Shown here: positions 63,763-64,000 of the stretch, piece after piece
Layout: every line of letters begins with the position of its first letter
Position numbering within the stretch: the first letter of the stretch is position 1
Assembly: GCA_963971535.1 (NCBI GenBank)
Contig: OZ020593.1
Coordinates: forward strand, 12,267,500-12,331,499
Source: Notolepis coatsorum
Taxonomy: Eukaryota > Chordata > Actinopteri > Aulopiformes > Paralepididae
DNA length: 64,000 nt
Reading direction: 5' to 3'
Program-made: the position numbers and the translations under genes
The notes under the pieces: model-generated
Database searches by the model: none
What the model was told of the DNA's origin: nothing
The model's input: only the letters and a program-made list of their open reading frames with translations

Positions 63763-64000
63763 AAACCTACATTGTACTTTGTATTAATTTTTTTTTTTTA
63801 CAATTAAACCTATTTTGATCAGAAGATCCATCTCGGATATAATTGATAAACACATAATCCACCACAGTAGTAATATAGGCACGGTAGATTACTTAGTAGC
63901 AAAGTGCTTGATGGTATAAAAGACCGTACAAAGTTTACTTTTTAATTATTATTTGAAACGGCCTCTGTGCATCTCTCCTAATAAGCATTCCTATTATTCG

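Overview
This is a vertebrate nuclear window, almost certainly from a ray-finned (teleost) fish. Coding sequence lies in short GT-AG exons separated by introns full of tRNA-headed SINEs, L2-type LINE tails, a Penelope-like element, many short hAT-type and TTAA-type (piggyBac-like) DNA elements, and a very high load of micro- and minisatellites. There is no bacterial or plasmid feature.

Two protein genes are present, tail to tail. On the + strand, the 3' part of an electrogenic sodium-bicarbonate cotransporter (slc4a4/NBCe1) runs from 9041 to its stop at 27889, with a 3'UTR that probably reaches about 30.17 kb. Nine exons are recognisable: the late membrane segments, the lysine-rich cytoplasmic tail and the family's two alternative C termini. 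A 94-nt alternative exon (24284-24377) gives an A/B-type tail; skipping it shifts the frame of the next exon and yields the C-type tail ending in a PDZ-type ETSL. On the - strand, a complete animal heme peroxidase gene of the myeloperoxidase/eosinophil-peroxidase type (mpx-like) runs from its start codon at 59146 down to 33117, in 14 coding exons. The last exon adds a C1q-like domain.

Layout: 1-9040 slc4a4 intron with a 1.1-kb 23-bp minisatellite, a 27-bp minisatellite and mobile-element pieces; 9041-27889 slc4a4 exons and repeat-rich introns; 27890-33116 3'UTR and intergenic DNA, part of which is repeated at 59.7-61.2 kb; 33117-59146 peroxidase gene, whose introns hold a 6-kb Penelope-like element (itself hit by a LINE and two TTAA elements) and a 2.8-kb hAT-like element carrying two further nested elements; 59147-64000 upstream DNA with SINEs, a hAT-like element and direct repeats.

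The most striking observation is that one peroxidase intron (46549-47198) is exactly a 642-bp hAT-like transposon plus one copy of its 8-bp target-site duplication. The duplicated site supplies both splice junctions, so splicing restores the uninterrupted codons three residues before the proximal heme histidine: a transposon that became an intron. Others are a fivefold tandem copy of the 3' splice site in front of the slc4a4 alternative exon; four TTAA-bounded head-to-head repeat arrays that look like mobile units built mostly of repeated terminal repeats, one with a paralogous empty site; and a hammerhead ribozyme core in the Penelope-like element. Several exons carry 1- or 2-nt indels, mostly at short homopolymers, relative to the expected family frame. 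I cannot tell assembly error from real decay.
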